From contig NZ_JACOGC010000003.1 of NCBI RefSeq assembly GCF_014284195.1, positions 281,060 through 345,059 of the forward strand: DNA of 64,000 bases, written 5' to 3'. The DNA comes from Cognatundibacterium griseum. GTDB lineage: Bacteria > Pseudomonadota > Gammaproteobacteria > Burkholderiales > Burkholderiaceae_D. This document shows, piece after piece, positions 46,519 to 57,284 of this stretch. The position numbers were made by a program, and so were the translations under genes. The notes beneath the pieces are model-generated. The model ran no database searches and had not been told where the DNA came from. It saw only the letters and a list, made by a program, of their open reading frames with translations. Within the stretch, counting starts at the first letter, position 1; each line of letters opens with the position of its first letter.

Positions 46519-47160
46519 TCAGGGATTGGCGACCTGCGATGCCTGCCAGATGGCATCTGCCTGTTCCACCCTGGCCACACCCGGCAAACGCCATACCGAT
46601 TCGACGTAGGCACGCAGGACCGGCAATTCGGGCACGATCTTGAATGCCATCAGCCAGTGCAGCGCGATGCCCCATAAAATATCGGCAGCACTGATTTTGT
46701 CGCCAAGCAGATACGGTGTTTTTTCCAGCTGCGCAATCAGCACCTTGAGTTGTGTTTCCAGATCGCGCCAGGGAGTTGTCGAAGCCGGCCCGGTTTCCCG
46801 TTTCAGAAAAGCATCCATGATGGCCGGCTCAAAACAGGAACCGTATTGCGTAATCCAGCGCAGATAGGATCCCCGGCGAGGATCATCCATTGCCGGTGCC
46901 AGCCCTGCCGCCGGAAACAGATCTGCCAGATAGATGAACAAAGCCACCTGTTCGCTGACCAGCGTATCGCCATGCAATACGGCAGGCACTTTGCCGTACG
47001 GATTTACGGCCAGATATGCCGCCTGCAGCTGATCAGATTTTTTCAAATCCAGATAATGCACCTGATAATCCGCATTCAATTCTTCCAGCAATACCCGTAC
47101 GGCCAGTGAGCGGCTCTGTGGCGCATAAAACAAAACCAAAGGCATATTCAGTGTGCGCAT
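46519..47160 (-). CDS. Glutathione S-transferase family protein
   Basis: A 213-residue GST. The N-terminal thioredoxin fold includes LVLFYAPQSRSLAVRVLLEEL, then the cis-proline region NPYGKVPAVLHGD and the SEQVALFIYLAD glutathione-binding turn. The all-alpha C-terminal domain has the DKISAADILWGIALHW motif with its N-capping box. Substrate unknown. An in-frame ATG at 47145 (protein MPLVLFYAP) is an alternative start. Confidence 0.88.
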   Translation of the reverse strand: MRTLNMPLVLFYAPQSRSLAVRVLLEELNADYQVHYLDLKKSDQLQAAYLAVNPYGKVPAVLHGDTLVSEQVALFIYLADLFPAAGLAPAMDDPRRGSYLRWITQYGSCFEPAIMDAFLKRETGPASTTPWRDLETQLKVLIAQLEKTPYLLGDKISAADILWGIALHWLMAFKIVPELPVLRAYVESVWRLPGVARVEQADAIWQASQVANP

Positions 47161-47505
47161 ATTTCCCTCATGGAAAAGATCGAAATTGAAAGGCTAGATT
47201 CACTGATCAGGTCTACCTGTACTTTTGCAAAATAGACCACTTTCTGAGTATAACCTGTCCCCGAAAAAATGCGGCTACAAAGTCTCAATCATTGCTGGTA
47301 TGGCGCTGGCGCCGCCAGGTCGGCACATGCAATAACTGTCTGCCGGACTTACGCATGCACATCATTGCATTACCATAAAAATGACTGAAAACCCCTGATG
47401 TGATGTCCGGGTATCCAGCCAATTTCAGCGGCAGGATAAAAAAATCCCCCGCAAAACGAGGGATTCTTCTGTGACACAACCGCTGCAAAGTACAGGCGCC
47501 GTCAA
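47161..47505. other. Intergenic region between GST and chpA
   Basis: On the minus strand a TATACT -10 lies near 47251-47256 upstream of the GST gene, with no good -35. The chpA terminator occupies 47437-47467. An open frame at 47285-47488 overlaps that terminator and has no product signature. Confidence 0.45.
47437..47467 (-). terminator. Rho-independent terminator of the pil-chp operon
   Basis: Stem AATCCCTCG with CGGGGGATT (47457-47465, 47443-47451; one non-Watson-Crick pair) and five-base loop, followed on the minus strand by UUUUUUU. It lies about 40 bp after the chpA stop. Confidence 0.88.
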
Positions 47506-50500
47506 TCAGACCAGCGCCGCATGCTCCTTGCCGATCAGGCCAATAATCGCTTCCAGCAGATCATCTTCGCGATAAGGTTTGCCGAAGTATTCGTTAACCC
47601 CTAATTCCTTCGCGTAATTCCGGTGTTTGTCGGCAGTCCGCGAAGTAATCATGATGATAGGAATATGGCTGGTACGGGCGTCGTTACGAACGTTACGGGT
47701 CAGATCGAAACCATCCATGCGCGGCATTTCGATATCCACCAGCATCACGTCCGGCGTTACCGACTGCAGCTGCTCCAGCGCGTCAATGCCGTCCTTCGCC
47801 AGAATTACCTGATAACCTTCACGGGTCAGCAGGCGCTGTGTCACACGGCGTACAGTGAGTGAATCATCCACCACCATGACGATATGCTGCGTGCGCAATC
47901 CCTGCACCGGCTCCGAACGGTTCTGGGCAGATACTGAATCAGCCTGCAAATCAGCCACCGCGCCCATTTCCGGCAACATCTCACTGCCAGATTGCGGCAG
48001 GCGTGCGCGCTCATGTTCCAGACGCTGCGCCAGTGGCACAGGATTCAGGATCAGCACAATTTCACCGGAACCCAGCACTGTCGCACCGGCAATACCCGCC
48101 ATCCGTGCGAGCTGCGGGCCGATATTTTTCACGACCACCTCGCGGTTACCGATAATTTCATCGACGTGAATCGCGACCCGTTCAGTACCGCTCTTCATGA
48201 CCAGCAATGGGGTATATTGCTGCGCCAGCGGCACCGCATCATTCTGTCCGAGAATCGTGGACAGGTAGTACATGGAAACCCGTTGCCCCTGCCACATCAC
48301 CGCACCATCGTTGTAGGCATTGGCAAGCGCATTCGCTTTCAGATGCTGCACCTGCTCCACCAGCACTGACGGCACGGCTAAAGTTCTGCCGCCGGCATTG
48401 AGCAACACCACCTGAGTGACGGCCAGTGTTAATGGCAGGTGAATTGTAAATTCCGCACCCTGACCAGCAGTGGTCGATACTTCGACCCGTCCGCCCAGCG
48501 ACGCCGCTTCGGAACGCACTACGTCCATCCCGACGCCGCGCCCAGCCAGCTCGGTAATCTCGGTGGCAGTTGAAAAACCCGGTTCAAAGATCAGGCTGGC
48601 AGCTTCTGCATCATTCGGCGCCTGTTCGCTGCTGATCATGCCCAGGCTCAGTGCTTTCTGGCGGATATGCGCCAGATTCAGTCCCCGTCCGTCGTCATTG
48701 AAGCGGATCACCACTTCATTACCTTCCTGGCGGATTTCGATCAGCAGCTCACCAGTCTCGTTCTTGCCAAGCTGACGCCGTACATCCCGTGCTTCGATAC
48801 CATGCACAATCGCATTGCGCAGCAGATGTTCAAACGGACCCACCATTTTTTCCAGAACGCCACGATCCATTTCCACACCGGCGCCGCGGATATCCAGATT
48901 CACGCGCTTATCCAGTTCTTTCGCGGTCTGGCGTGTGACCCGGTATAAACGTTCCGAGACGCTGGCGAAAGGAATCATCCTGACCCGCATCAGATCCTGC
49001 TGCAATTCGCGGGTCAGACGAGCCTGGATGTGCAGATTGCCAGAGGCACCGTCAATCGTGCGCGTCAGATTGGTCTGCACCGTGGCAACGTCACTGACGC
49101 TTTCCGCCATCATCCGCGTCAGTTCCTGCAGGCGTGTGAAACGATCGAATTCAAGCGGATCAAATTCGCGGTCCGCCGAGTGCGCCATACGGGAAGTAAT
49201 CTGCGTTTCTGCCTGAATCTCCACCTCGCGCAACTGATCGCGCAAACGGCTCACGTTTTCAGTCAGTTCGCCCAGCGAAGCCCTTAATGTTCCGACCTCG
49301 TTTTCCAGACGGGAACGGGAAATCGATACCTCACCGGCCTGGTTGACCAGACGGTCCAGCACGTCGGCACGGACACGAACCAGCGGCACGGGTGCGCCGG
49401 GAGCAGCCGGCAGACTGACCTGGGTAGCAGATGCCGAAGTTCTTGTCGCCGGGGTATTGACTGCCAACGGCATCAAAGGCGTCAGACTGACCAGCTGGCT
49501 GTCCGCAGCCTCCGTTGCCGGAACATGCTGCGCCTGTACCTCGCTGGCCACCTGCGCATCCTGGAACTGATCCAGCTCTTGCGCAGCAGTCAATACTTGC
49601 GGAACAGCTGGCGCCGATGCCGCCTCCGGATGCTGCAAACGTTCAAACAGCTGCATACTGTGATCATGACGGGCCAGCAAATCATCCATCAATGGCTGCC
49701 GTACCAGATGGCCGGTATGCATGAGGCTTTCAATACGGGTTTCCATGTCATGGATGTGCTGTCCCAGCCCCATGGCACCCGCCATTCTGGCGCTGCCTTT
49801 GATGGTATGCATCAAACGGGCAATGGATTGCGGGATCGCGGTGTCTGCCGGCTGTTCCTGCCAGCTGCGCAGCAATTGCCCGACCATCGGCAGCAGATCA
49901 TGCCCTTCCTCCAGGAATACCGGCAGCAAATCGTAGTCGAGTTCGTCTTTGATCTGTACAGACTGGTCTGACAAGGATTCGGTCGATACCGGCAATACCG
50001 TGGCAGGCAAATCAGCCTCAACCAAATTGGTCAAGTCTGCAGCATCGTCTTCCGGCAGGCCAGACAGATCGGACAAATCGAGCTTCTCATTAGTCGAAGT
50101 AACGAATTCTTCATCCGCACCGGCACTGGAACGCGCAATCACATGTTGCAGCAATTGCTCCAGCTGACGTACTTCGTCCGGTGCAGCTTCTGCCATTTCG
50201 GATAAGGCGAATTTCTGCAGCATGTGTTTAGCCGTTTCCAGCGCATGATCCAGCACATCGAATTCTGCGTTTTCCAGACTGACCGGATGGCGTTCCAGTC
50301 TCTGCAAAACCAGTTCCAGACTGTGCGCCAGCTCATGCAGCGGCTTCAGTCCCACCGTTGCAGAACTGCCCGCCAGCGAATGGCTGGCGTGAATCGCATG
50401 TGTGGAAACATGCCGGTGCGGCTCATGCCGCCATTCTGCAAAGTCCTGCGTCAGGAAACGGACGATTTCATCGGTTTCCGCCATGTAAATCGAATATAGC

Positions 50501-53500
50501 GGCACACTGATTTCGAGGTCGCCAATCCGCTTGATATTGTCATCGACGGGCGCGGCTGTCTTGCTCAAATCAGGGAAGCCAATAATTTTTGCACCGCTGA
50601 CAGGTGTCGTTTCCTCTGCAATGCCGTGGTCAGTCTCTGCAGTCACAGCTTCCGTCTGATGCGTATCTGACGCGACCTCGGCGGCAACGCTGTCCTCTGC
50701 GTCCCGTACTTCCAGTCCTGCAGACGCTGCAATCTCATGCGGCATCTCTGCCGGATGCATAGCCGTATTTTCGAGCGGCATGTGCGGTAGTTCATCTGCC
50801 ACGATTGGCAATGTTGCAGCTATTGCAGGCACGACGTCGGCTACGCCAGCAACAGTTTGTGCTGCCGGTTCGGCCAGCAGATTGGCTGCGCTGGGTAAAT
50901 CATCAAAAGCGCTGAGTTCAAAATGTTCCGTATTCGCAGCACTGGCTGTCTCCGGCATGTCAGGCGCAGTCAGTACTGCGTCCGTTGTGGATGCCACAGA
51001 CATCGATTCGGCGAATTCCGGCAACAGCTCGGCTTCCTGCAGTAATGTCTCAAACGATACGGCTTCCGGAGCCGTGGCAATAATAGTTTCTGTCGCGCCC
51101 TCCCCACTCTCAGGCTGAGATACCGGAGCCGCTGCAGTGGTCTCTGCAGGCAGGTTACCGGGCATTTCCGGCGGCATCAGGATTGCCTGTGGCGTCTCAA
51201 AATTCAGCCCGGCCTTCACGCGTTCAGCGGCAGCAATAATATCCGCACCAGTTCTGGCTGAATAGCCATGCTGTTTCAGCTCATCAACCCAGATCACCAT
51301 TTCTTTTGCCGTATGCTCCAGCAAGGCGTACAGGTTCTGGTCACCACGCCGGGATTCCGACAACCACAGGTTCATAACCTGTTCTATATTCCACGCAGCC
51401 TCACCAAATACGGTCAGGCCCACCATACGGCTGCTGCCTTTGAGGGTGTGGAAGGAGCGGCGCAGACTGGTCAGATGTTCCTGATTGTCGGCATCATCGC
51501 GTGACAAAGGCAAGGTATGCTGGACAAACGCCAGCACTTCTTCAGCCTCAGTCAGGAAGATGTCGAGCAATTCAGCATCAATGGCTTCATCACTCTGAGG
51601 CAGAGAAACCGGTGCGGCAGAAATTTTTTCCTGGGTGGCGACCGGAGCAGTCGCCGCTACCAGATGTTGCAGATTTTCGGAAGTACGTCCGGCATCGGCA
51701 GATGCCAGCAGGCCGATCGCCGCATTGGCACGCCCGCTGGCATCGGTATCATCCAGCAAGGTTGCAACGGAACGTTCAGACTCCAGCGACTGTTTCAGTT
51801 GTGCCTGCAACGCCTTGTCTTCCGGATGTTCCGCCAGCGAGACTGCCAGCCGCGCGGATTCCTGCTGCTGGTGCGCCAGTTCCTGTTCCGTGGTACGAAC
51901 GGCAGTCTCAATCGAATGCGGACTGTCTGGCAACACAATATGGGCAAATTCTTCCCGCTCCGGCAGCAGTTCTTTTTGAACTACCTGCTCCAGCAGATTA
52001 GAACGGAAAATTCCCGACTCCTCGTCGAAACTGAATTTCTTTTTCGCTGTATCAGGCTGGGACTGCAAAGTCTCGATGAAGAAGCTCAGGGCACCAATAT
52101 TCTGGGCTACTTTCTGGTGCAGTGCTTCGATATGCACGCCATCCGAAGGCGCTGAATCCGTCGTCGCGGTGGCGTCAACAAACTGTGCAACAACCTGCCG
52201 GGTATATTCGACAGCCTGCATCGCTGCATCCTGATCGAGAATAGCCAGCGCTCCGCCAATCTGGTGCAGAACACCATCAATCGATCGCAAGGAATCATGT
52301 TGTGCCGGATCGCGGAAATATTCGTCCAGTGTCTTTTCAACCTGCCGCAGGCTGGTCTGCATTTCCGTCACCAGCACTGCCATGGTCTGACGCTGTTGCG
52401 CTTCCCTGGAAATTTCACCCATCCAGGCAGCCTGGGATTCCGGTTCTTCACCGGAAACCACCGACAACAGACGCGCTGTGATTTCCTCAGCACGCTCTGA
52501 AAAATGTGCCGGCAAGCGCGTAATATGGTCTAAGGCATTCTCAACAAACAGCAGGCTGGTTGCCAGTTCGATCGCCAGTTTTGAGCCATCGGCAGAATGC
52601 GCCACATGACGGGCAATCCCGCTCAGTTCCCGCAGTAATTTCGACAGCGATGGCGAATTCAGCTGATCACCCGTCTCTGCCAGGTCTTTCATTTTCTGGG
52701 AAAATTTATCGGCAAGGTTATTATCACCGTTGGCGATCCGGCCCCATAAATTTTTCACCGCAGTCAACTGCTCTTTAGCAGTAGTCAGCACCCCCGCCGC
52801 AATTTGCCCATAATTTTTCTGTACGTAATCCGCCGGGACTTTATTGTCGAGATCGTATGCCTGGCGGACGTTGGCAACAAAAGGTGTCGGATGCTGAACC
52901 TGTGCCAGAAAGAACAAGGCGTCGCGCAATAGACGCTCAGGAATCGTATTCACGCCATCCATCAAGCGGCGTATCTGCAGATTAATGCGCCCGAAAATCT
53001 GTTTGACGTATTGCTGATTTTCAATCTGTCCATTTGTGACTGCTTCGACAAAAGCCCGCATCACGACCCAGAATGCCTTGGCCTGCGAATTGGTCTGCGC
53101 GTGATCAATCTCACGGATCAGCTCATGCATAGATGTCAGTGCCAGCTGCTGTTTTTGCGGGTCTTTACCGGTCAGTACCGTCAGTAATAATTTTTCAAAA
53201 CGCTGACGCAGATCTGTGTAATTTGCCGGGACAACCGCCTGAGCCACTGCCAGCTCGGGAATTTTTTCCTTCGCAGACAATGCAGGGAAAAACAAATCCG
53301 CCGGATGAATCCGTTCAGCACCTTTCAATTCCAGCAGTGCGCGGTAATAGGGAAATAATCTGACTGGCTGATGGACGGAGCCAGACAATAAATCTTCCAG
53401 ATAGCGCAACACAGCATGAAACGCATCCAGAATGACATCAACGTTTGCCTGCGTCATCTCCAGTTGTGCGCTCTGCAAACGATCAATAAGCTCCTCGATG

Positions 53501-53745
53501 GTTTCCGTCACAATCGAAACACCATCGATATCCACAATCTGCAGGGCTCCATGTGCCTGATGCAGATAGTTTTTGGCATGCAGCAAAGTAGTGGACCGGA
53601 CGTCAATATCCTGTGCCAACGCATCTGTCAGCATCTTGCCGGCATTGGTCATCGCCTCCCGCACTTCCGGCATCACCCAGGACAATGGTCCGGTATCAAA
53701 CTGTTCCTGCGGAAAATGAGAGGAATTTGAAAAATCGGATGTCAT
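47506..53745 (-). CDS. chpA: Hybrid chemosensory histidine kinase ChpA/PilL
   Basis: Very large CheA-type kinase of the Pil-Chp pathway (2079 residues) that controls twitching and surface responses. HPt-type phosphotransfer motifs are seen at His65 (HQAHGALQI), His766 (FHTLKGSSRM), His1122 (SHSLAGSSATVG) and His1313 (MHTIKGSARM), plus a weaker one in VLHQIGGALAI. A low-complexity Ala/Glu/Pro/Thr region separates the second and third groups. The kinase core follows, with NAIVHGIE (N box, about 1640), FNDDGRGL and GRGVGMDVV, then a CheW-like domain, and a C-terminal receiver with phosphoacceptor Asp2004 (LVDIEMP). It is last in pilG-pilH-pilI-pilJ-chpA; no pilK or chpB is adjacent. Confidence 0.95.
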   Translation of the reverse strand: MTSDFSNSSHFPQEQFDTGPLSWVMPEVREAMTNAGKMLTDALAQDIDVRSTTLLHAKNYLHQAHGALQIVDIDGVSIVTETIEELIDRLQSAQLEMTQANVDVILDAFHAVLRYLEDLLSGSVHQPVRLFPYYRALLELKGAERIHPADLFFPALSAKEKIPELAVAQAVVPANYTDLRQRFEKLLLTVLTGKDPQKQQLALTSMHELIREIDHAQTNSQAKAFWVVMRAFVEAVTNGQIENQQYVKQIFGRINLQIRRLMDGVNTIPERLLRDALFFLAQVQHPTPFVANVRQAYDLDNKVPADYVQKNYGQIAAGVLTTAKEQLTAVKNLWGRIANGDNNLADKFSQKMKDLAETGDQLNSPSLSKLLRELSGIARHVAHSADGSKLAIELATSLLFVENALDHITRLPAHFSERAEEITARLLSVVSGEEPESQAAWMGEISREAQQRQTMAVLVTEMQTSLRQVEKTLDEYFRDPAQHDSLRSIDGVLHQIGGALAILDQDAAMQAVEYTRQVVAQFVDATATTDSAPSDGVHIEALHQKVAQNIGALSFFIETLQSQPDTAKKKFSFDEESGIFRSNLLEQVVQKELLPEREEFAHIVLPDSPHSIETAVRTTEQELAHQQQESARLAVSLAEHPEDKALQAQLKQSLESERSVATLLDDTDASGRANAAIGLLASADAGRTSENLQHLVAATAPVATQEKISAAPVSLPQSDEAIDAELLDIFLTEAEEVLAFVQHTLPLSRDDADNQEHLTSLRRSFHTLKGSSRMVGLTVFGEAAWNIEQVMNLWLSESRRGDQNLYALLEHTAKEMVIWVDELKQHGYSARTGADIIAAAERVKAGLNFETPQAILMPPEMPGNLPAETTAAAPVSQPESGEGATETIIATAPEAVSFETLLQEAELLPEFAESMSVASTTDAVLTAPDMPETASAANTEHFELSAFDDLPSAANLLAEPAAQTVAGVADVVPAIAATLPIVADELPHMPLENTAMHPAEMPHEIAASAGLEVRDAEDSVAAEVASDTHQTEAVTAETDHGIAEETTPVSGAKIIGFPDLSKTAAPVDDNIKRIGDLEISVPLYSIYMAETDEIVRFLTQDFAEWRHEPHRHVSTHAIHASHSLAGSSATVGLKPLHELAHSLELVLQRLERHPVSLENAEFDVLDHALETAKHMLQKFALSEMAEAAPDEVRQLEQLLQHVIARSSAGADEEFVTSTNEKLDLSDLSGLPEDDAADLTNLVEADLPATVLPVSTESLSDQSVQIKDELDYDLLPVFLEEGHDLLPMVGQLLRSWQEQPADTAIPQSIARLMHTIKGSARMAGAMGLGQHIHDMETRIESLMHTGHLVRQPLMDDLLARHDHSMQLFERLQHPEAASAPAVPQVLTAAQELDQFQDAQVASEVQAQHVPATEAADSQLVSLTPLMPLAVNTPATRTSASATQVSLPAAPGAPVPLVRVRADVLDRLVNQAGEVSISRSRLENEVGTLRASLGELTENVSRLRDQLREVEIQAETQITSRMAHSADREFDPLEFDRFTRLQELTRMMAESVSDVATVQTNLTRTIDGASGNLHIQARLTRELQQDLMRVRMIPFASVSERLYRVTRQTAKELDKRVNLDIRGAGVEMDRGVLEKMVGPFEHLLRNAIVHGIEARDVRRQLGKNETGELLIEIRQEGNEVVIRFNDDGRGLNLAHIRQKALSLGMISSEQAPNDAEAASLIFEPGFSTATEITELAGRGVGMDVVRSEAASLGGRVEVSTTAGQGAEFTIHLPLTLAVTQVVLLNAGGRTLAVPSVLVEQVQHLKANALANAYNDGAVMWQGQRVSMYYLSTILGQNDAVPLAQQYTPLLVMKSGTERVAIHVDEIIGNREVVVKNIGPQLARMAGIAGATVLGSGEIVLILNPVPLAQRLEHERARLPQSGSEMLPEMGAVADLQADSVSAQNRSEPVQGLRTQHIVMVVDDSLTVRRVTQRLLTREGYQVILAKDGIDALEQLQSVTPDVMLVDIEMPRMDGFDLTRNVRNDARTSHIPIIMITSRTADKHRNYAKELGVNEYFGKPYREDDLLEAIIGLIGKEHAALV

Positions 53746-53836
53746 GCATACTCCGCGAACTCAAGAGACGACCAGCCGCACGGCTCATCGTCTTGCAAAT
53801 ATGGCGGGCTGCCATTGCAGCCCAGGAACGGACAGA

Positions 53837-56179
53837 TCAGGCCGCAACGCGGAAACGGGACACGGAATTTTTCAACTCCTCCGCCAGCAAAGACAATTGT
53901 TTAATCGACTCTGCCGTTTGTTGTGTACCGCTCTGGGTCTGCTCAGTCATCGTCAGAATGTGCTGGATATTTTGTGCCACACCGTTCGCAGAAGTCGCCT
54001 GCTGCTCCGTCGCCAGCGAAATACCCTGAATCAGTTCCGCCAGGCGGTTCGAAACGCTACGGATTTCAGACAGTGCCGTACCGGCCGCATCGGACAGTTT
54101 GGCTCCCTCAACCACACCCTGAGTGGATTTTTCCATCGCGGCTACCGCATCGTGGGTATCGGTCTGAATCGTACGCACCAGCGCACCGATCTGCTTGGTC
54201 GCTTCAGCCGAACGTTCCGCCAGACGCTGCACCTCTTCCGCAACCACCGAGAAGCCGCGTCCCGCTTCACCCGCAGACGCCGCCTGAATCGCCGCATTCA
54301 GCGCCAGCACGTTGGTCTGTTCGGTAATATCAGAAATCAGTTCCGTGATCTCACCAATCTCCTGAGAGGACTCACCCAGACGCTTGATTCGTTTTGACGT
54401 TTCCTGGATCTGTTCGCGAATCTCATTCATACCCTTGATCGCGTCTTCCACCGCATGCGCACCCTGCTCCGCCGCCGCAACCGACTGACGCGCAACCTCT
54501 GCCGACTCATTCGCCGAGCGGGAAACGTCAGTAATTTCCGCCGCCATCGTCAGAACAACCTGGCCGGCATCAGTGATTTCGCGTGACTGCTGTTCGGATG
54601 CTTCCAGCAAGTCGTTGGAAATATTCTGCGCCTGATCGGACGCCGAAGTAACCTGTTCTGCAGTCGAGGTAACACGGCCGACCAGACCGCGCAACTCTTC
54701 CACCGTATAGTTAACCGAGTCGGCAATCGCACCGGTAATATCTTCAGAAACCGTTGCCTGCACCGTCAAGTCACCGTCCGCGACTTCCTGCAATTCATTC
54801 ATCAGCCGCAAAATCGCAGCCTGATTCTGATCGTTGGCGGCTTTTGCTTCTTCTTCCTGTTTCTGCGCCTGCAACATCTGTGCCGCAGCTTCCTGACGGC
54901 GTTCATTCGCTTCTTTAGCGCGATTACGGCTGTCCTGCAACAGAACCAGCGCAATTCCCACCGCAGAAGTCAGCGCGATCAGTGCCGAGAGCATCAGCAA
55001 CCAGAACGACAGGCTGGTGGAATCCTGCTGTGCAGTGTAAGTTTTTTGCAGCTTGGTCAGTTTCGATTTCAGATCTTCGTTTTCGTTAAAGATCAGCTGT
55101 TCGGATTGTTTGGCTGCAATAAAATTCTGCAAATTACCCAGAATGGTCGAAACCGATGCCTGATACTCAGTAAAAGTTTTTTGCAGTTCTTCCAATTTTT
55201 CCCGTGTATCGGCATCCTTGGTCATCGTCAGGCGCAACACCTCGCTGCCTTTCAGGAAACCATCCACCAGATCGCGGAAAGTATTGGTATCTTTACCCAG
55301 GAGGAAAGCCGTTTCCGGATTAACACCTTCAGAAGTCAAGAATTCATTCGCACTGCGGCCCAGACGCTGGGTCAGCATCACCAGCTGGCCGGATGCAGAA
55401 ATTTCACGCGCAGATCCGCCCCCCTGCACTTTCAGCGTCGAAATCTGCTCTGTCAGTTCCAGCAATACCGGCGACAGCGAGTTCAGTTTCTGCAGTGTCT
55501 CACCGAAACCGGTCAGCTCTTTACGTCTGGCCAGAATGGTTTCCGATGCTTTATTGGAGTTTTGCCAGGCCTTGATCGTTTCTTTTAAAACAGGCTCCAG
55601 TGTGCTGTCCGCCGGTTTCACATCACGTCCCTGATAATTACCGCCTTCCAGCAGAATTTTCAGATCGTTGTTGATTTCCTTGCGGCTGTCTTCCAGCTGT
55701 TTAAACGCTTCGACGTTACCCTGAATCGAGTTTGGCGCAGCTTTACCGATACGCTGCGAGTGCATCAGCACGTCACCGGAAATCTGTACTTGCGTCGACA
55801 CCAGCGCAGACTGGTTGGCATTGAGCCAGACGAAAAAACCACCCGCCAGCAATGCAACCGCCATCGTGACCGACAGCACGCGCATCTGCTTCTGCAGCGA
55901 CATTTTGCCGATCAGCGGCAACTGAATATCGCCGCCTTTTTCCAGCGCATCACCGATAAAAGTCGCATCGGCGCGTTGTGCATGCGACACAGGAGCGGCA
56001 GTTTCCTGTTTGACTCCGGCATCTGCTTCAGTTTCCGTATTGAGCATTCTGACGTTGCTGGCTTCTTCAATCTCAACCGAATCAGCATGACCAAATGACC
56101 TTGCCGCCATCTCTGCTCCATCAATTTCCGTAACCGGATCATCTTTTTTCTTGGACAAGAACGGTACTTTCAAAGCCAT
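53837..56179 (-). CDS. pilJ: Methyl-accepting chemotaxis protein PilJ
   Basis: Transmembrane chemoreceptor of the Pil-Chp system (780 residues). The cytoplasmic N-terminus is about 100 residues, long for a receptor. Membrane segments lie at about 101-120 and 390-414, enclosing a periplasmic sensor with two PilJ-type helical repeats (see QRIGKAAPN near 142 and [10 protein letters not shown] near 271). HAMP and signalling domains follow, with the hairpin tip [21 protein letters not shown]. The C-terminus ends FRVAA without a CheR-binding pentapeptide. It signals through PilI and ChpA to PilG and PilH. Confidence 0.95.
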   Translation of the reverse strand: MALKVPFLSKKKDDPVTEIDGAEMAARSFGHADSVEIEEASNVRMLNTETEADAGVKQETAAPVSHAQRADATFIGDALEKGGDIQLPLIGKMSLQKQMRVLSVTMAVALLAGGFFVWLNANQSALVSTQVQISGDVLMHSQRIGKAAPNSIQGNVEAFKQLEDSRKEINNDLKILLEGGNYQGRDVKPADSTLEPVLKETIKAWQNSNKASETILARRKELTGFGETLQKLNSLSPVLLELTEQISTLKVQGGGSAREISASGQLVMLTQRLGRSANEFLTSEGVNPETAFLLGKDTNTFRDLVDGFLKGSEVLRLTMTKDADTREKLEELQKTFTEYQASVSTILGNLQNFIAAKQSEQLIFNENEDLKSKLTKLQKTYTAQQDSTSLSFWLLMLSALIALTSAVGIALVLLQDSRNRAKEANERRQEAAAQMLQAQKQEEEAKAANDQNQAAILRLMNELQEVADGDLTVQATVSEDITGAIADSVNYTVEELRGLVGRVTSTAEQVTSASDQAQNISNDLLEASEQQSREITDAGQVVLTMAAEITDVSRSANESAEVARQSVAAAEQGAHAVEDAIKGMNEIREQIQETSKRIKRLGESSQEIGEITELISDITEQTNVLALNAAIQAASAGEAGRGFSVVAEEVQRLAERSAEATKQIGALVRTIQTDTHDAVAAMEKSTQGVVEGAKLSDAAGTALSEIRSVSNRLAELIQGISLATEQQATSANGVAQNIQHILTMTEQTQSGTQQTAESIKQLSLLAEELKNSVSRFRVAA

Positions 56180-56234
56180 TACTAAGTCTCCTCAACGATT
56201 GAAAATCTGTCAGCCGTACTTCAAAAAAGACTGA

Positions 56235-56819
56235 CTATAAACCTATATGCAAAAAATCCTGATCCTGCACCAGTGCAGCCAGGCTCAACTCACGCCAGAT
56301 ATGACCATCACGGTCACGGAACTGCCGTTGCAACCATGCGCGGTGCCCGGTTTCCTGCGTATCTGACGCCACCTCATCCATCTCGGCAATATTGCGCAAA
56401 CCCAGAACCTGCGTCACCAGCAATGCGCTGTTAAATGCCAGCCCGGGAGCAAAAGCGATGATGCGGCACGTCGGATCCAGTACGGTGGATTCATTTCCCT
56501 GAAAGCGCGACAAATCAACCACACTGGTCAGATTACCCCGGATATTCGATAAGCCGACATACCAGTCTCTGGTCAATGGTACCTCTGTCAAAAGACCGGC
56601 GCTGACAATTTCACCCGCCTCGCGCAAATCGAGCAGGTAACGGTTCTGCCCGATCAGAATCCCCAACTGATTGAGTTGTGAAAAACCGCCACGCTGCGCA
56701 GCCTGCATTCTTTCAACCAGCTGCGCCTGAAACTCCCTCAAACGGGTGCGCCGCACCCCGCTGTCCGGAGAGGCAGCTTCGAGATTTACAGCTTTAGGGT
56801 CACTCAACGTCTGGGTCAT
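56235..56819 (-). CDS. pilI: CheW-like adaptor PilI
   Basis: CheW-domain protein (194 residues) that couples PilJ to ChpA. The CheW fold is visible from LIGQNRYLLDLREAGEIV through LTRDWYVGLSNIRGNLTSVVDLSRFQG. The N-terminal 45 residues are an extra charged segment. It lies between pilH and pilJ on the same strand, in the usual order. Confidence 0.93.
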   Translation of the reverse strand: MTQTLSDPKAVNLEAASPDSGVRRTRLREFQAQLVERMQAAQRGGFSQLNQLGILIGQNRYLLDLREAGEIVSAGLLTEVPLTRDWYVGLSNIRGNLTSVVDLSRFQGNESTVLDPTCRIIAFAPGLAFNSALLVTQVLGLRNIAEMDEVASDTQETGHRAWLQRQFRDRDGHIWRELSLAALVQDQDFLHIGL

Positions 56820-56892
56820 GAGCTTGTCCGCGAATTTCTGAAATGGGTAAGGCTTTTATTGCTGTCAACGATGTACCGGTTGTCTGCAGACA

Positions 56893-57258
56893 TCAGCCCA
56901 GTGCGGCGATTTTAGCCAGCAATTCCTGCGGGTCAATCGGCTTGACCAAGTAATCACGTGCGCCCTGGCGCAGTCCCCAGATACGGTCCGTTTCCTGGTT
57001 TTTACTGGTGCAGATAATGACAGGAATATCCTGCGTTTCCGGATCTTTTGCAATGGCACGGGTAATCTGGAAACCATTCTGACCAGGCATAACAACATCC
57101 ATCAGAATCAGTTGCGGCTTATCTGCCTTGATCTTGGTCAGCGCCTCTTCGCCGTTTTCTGCCGTTGAAACAGAAAAGCCGTTTTTCGCCAGCACATCCG
57201 TGAGGAAGTAGCGTTCGGTTGGAGAATCATCTACTACTAAAATTTTTTGAATTGCCAT
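56893..57258 (-). CDS. pilH: Response regulator PilH
   Basis: Receiver-only regulator (121 residues) of the Pil-Chp pathway, which in Pseudomonas balances PilG and favours retraction through PilT. Phosphoacceptor is Asp54 in LILMDVVMPGQNGF; LVVDDSPTERYFL starts it, and LVKPIDP holds the conserved lysine. ATG at 57258 is preferred because AAGGA is well spaced before it; an ATG three codons upstream would overlap that site. Confidence 0.93.
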   Translation of the reverse strand: MAIQKILVVDDSPTERYFLTDVLAKNGFSVSTAENGEEALTKIKADKPQLILMDVVMPGQNGFQITRAIAKDPETQDIPVIICTSKNQETDRIWGLRQGARDYLVKPIDPQELLAKIAALG

Positions 57259-57284
57259 TTCGCTCATTCCTTACATTAACTGAA

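Noticed and set aside
47285..47488. 67-codon minus-strand frame after chpA
   Set aside because: Begins within the chpA terminator region and has no protein signature.
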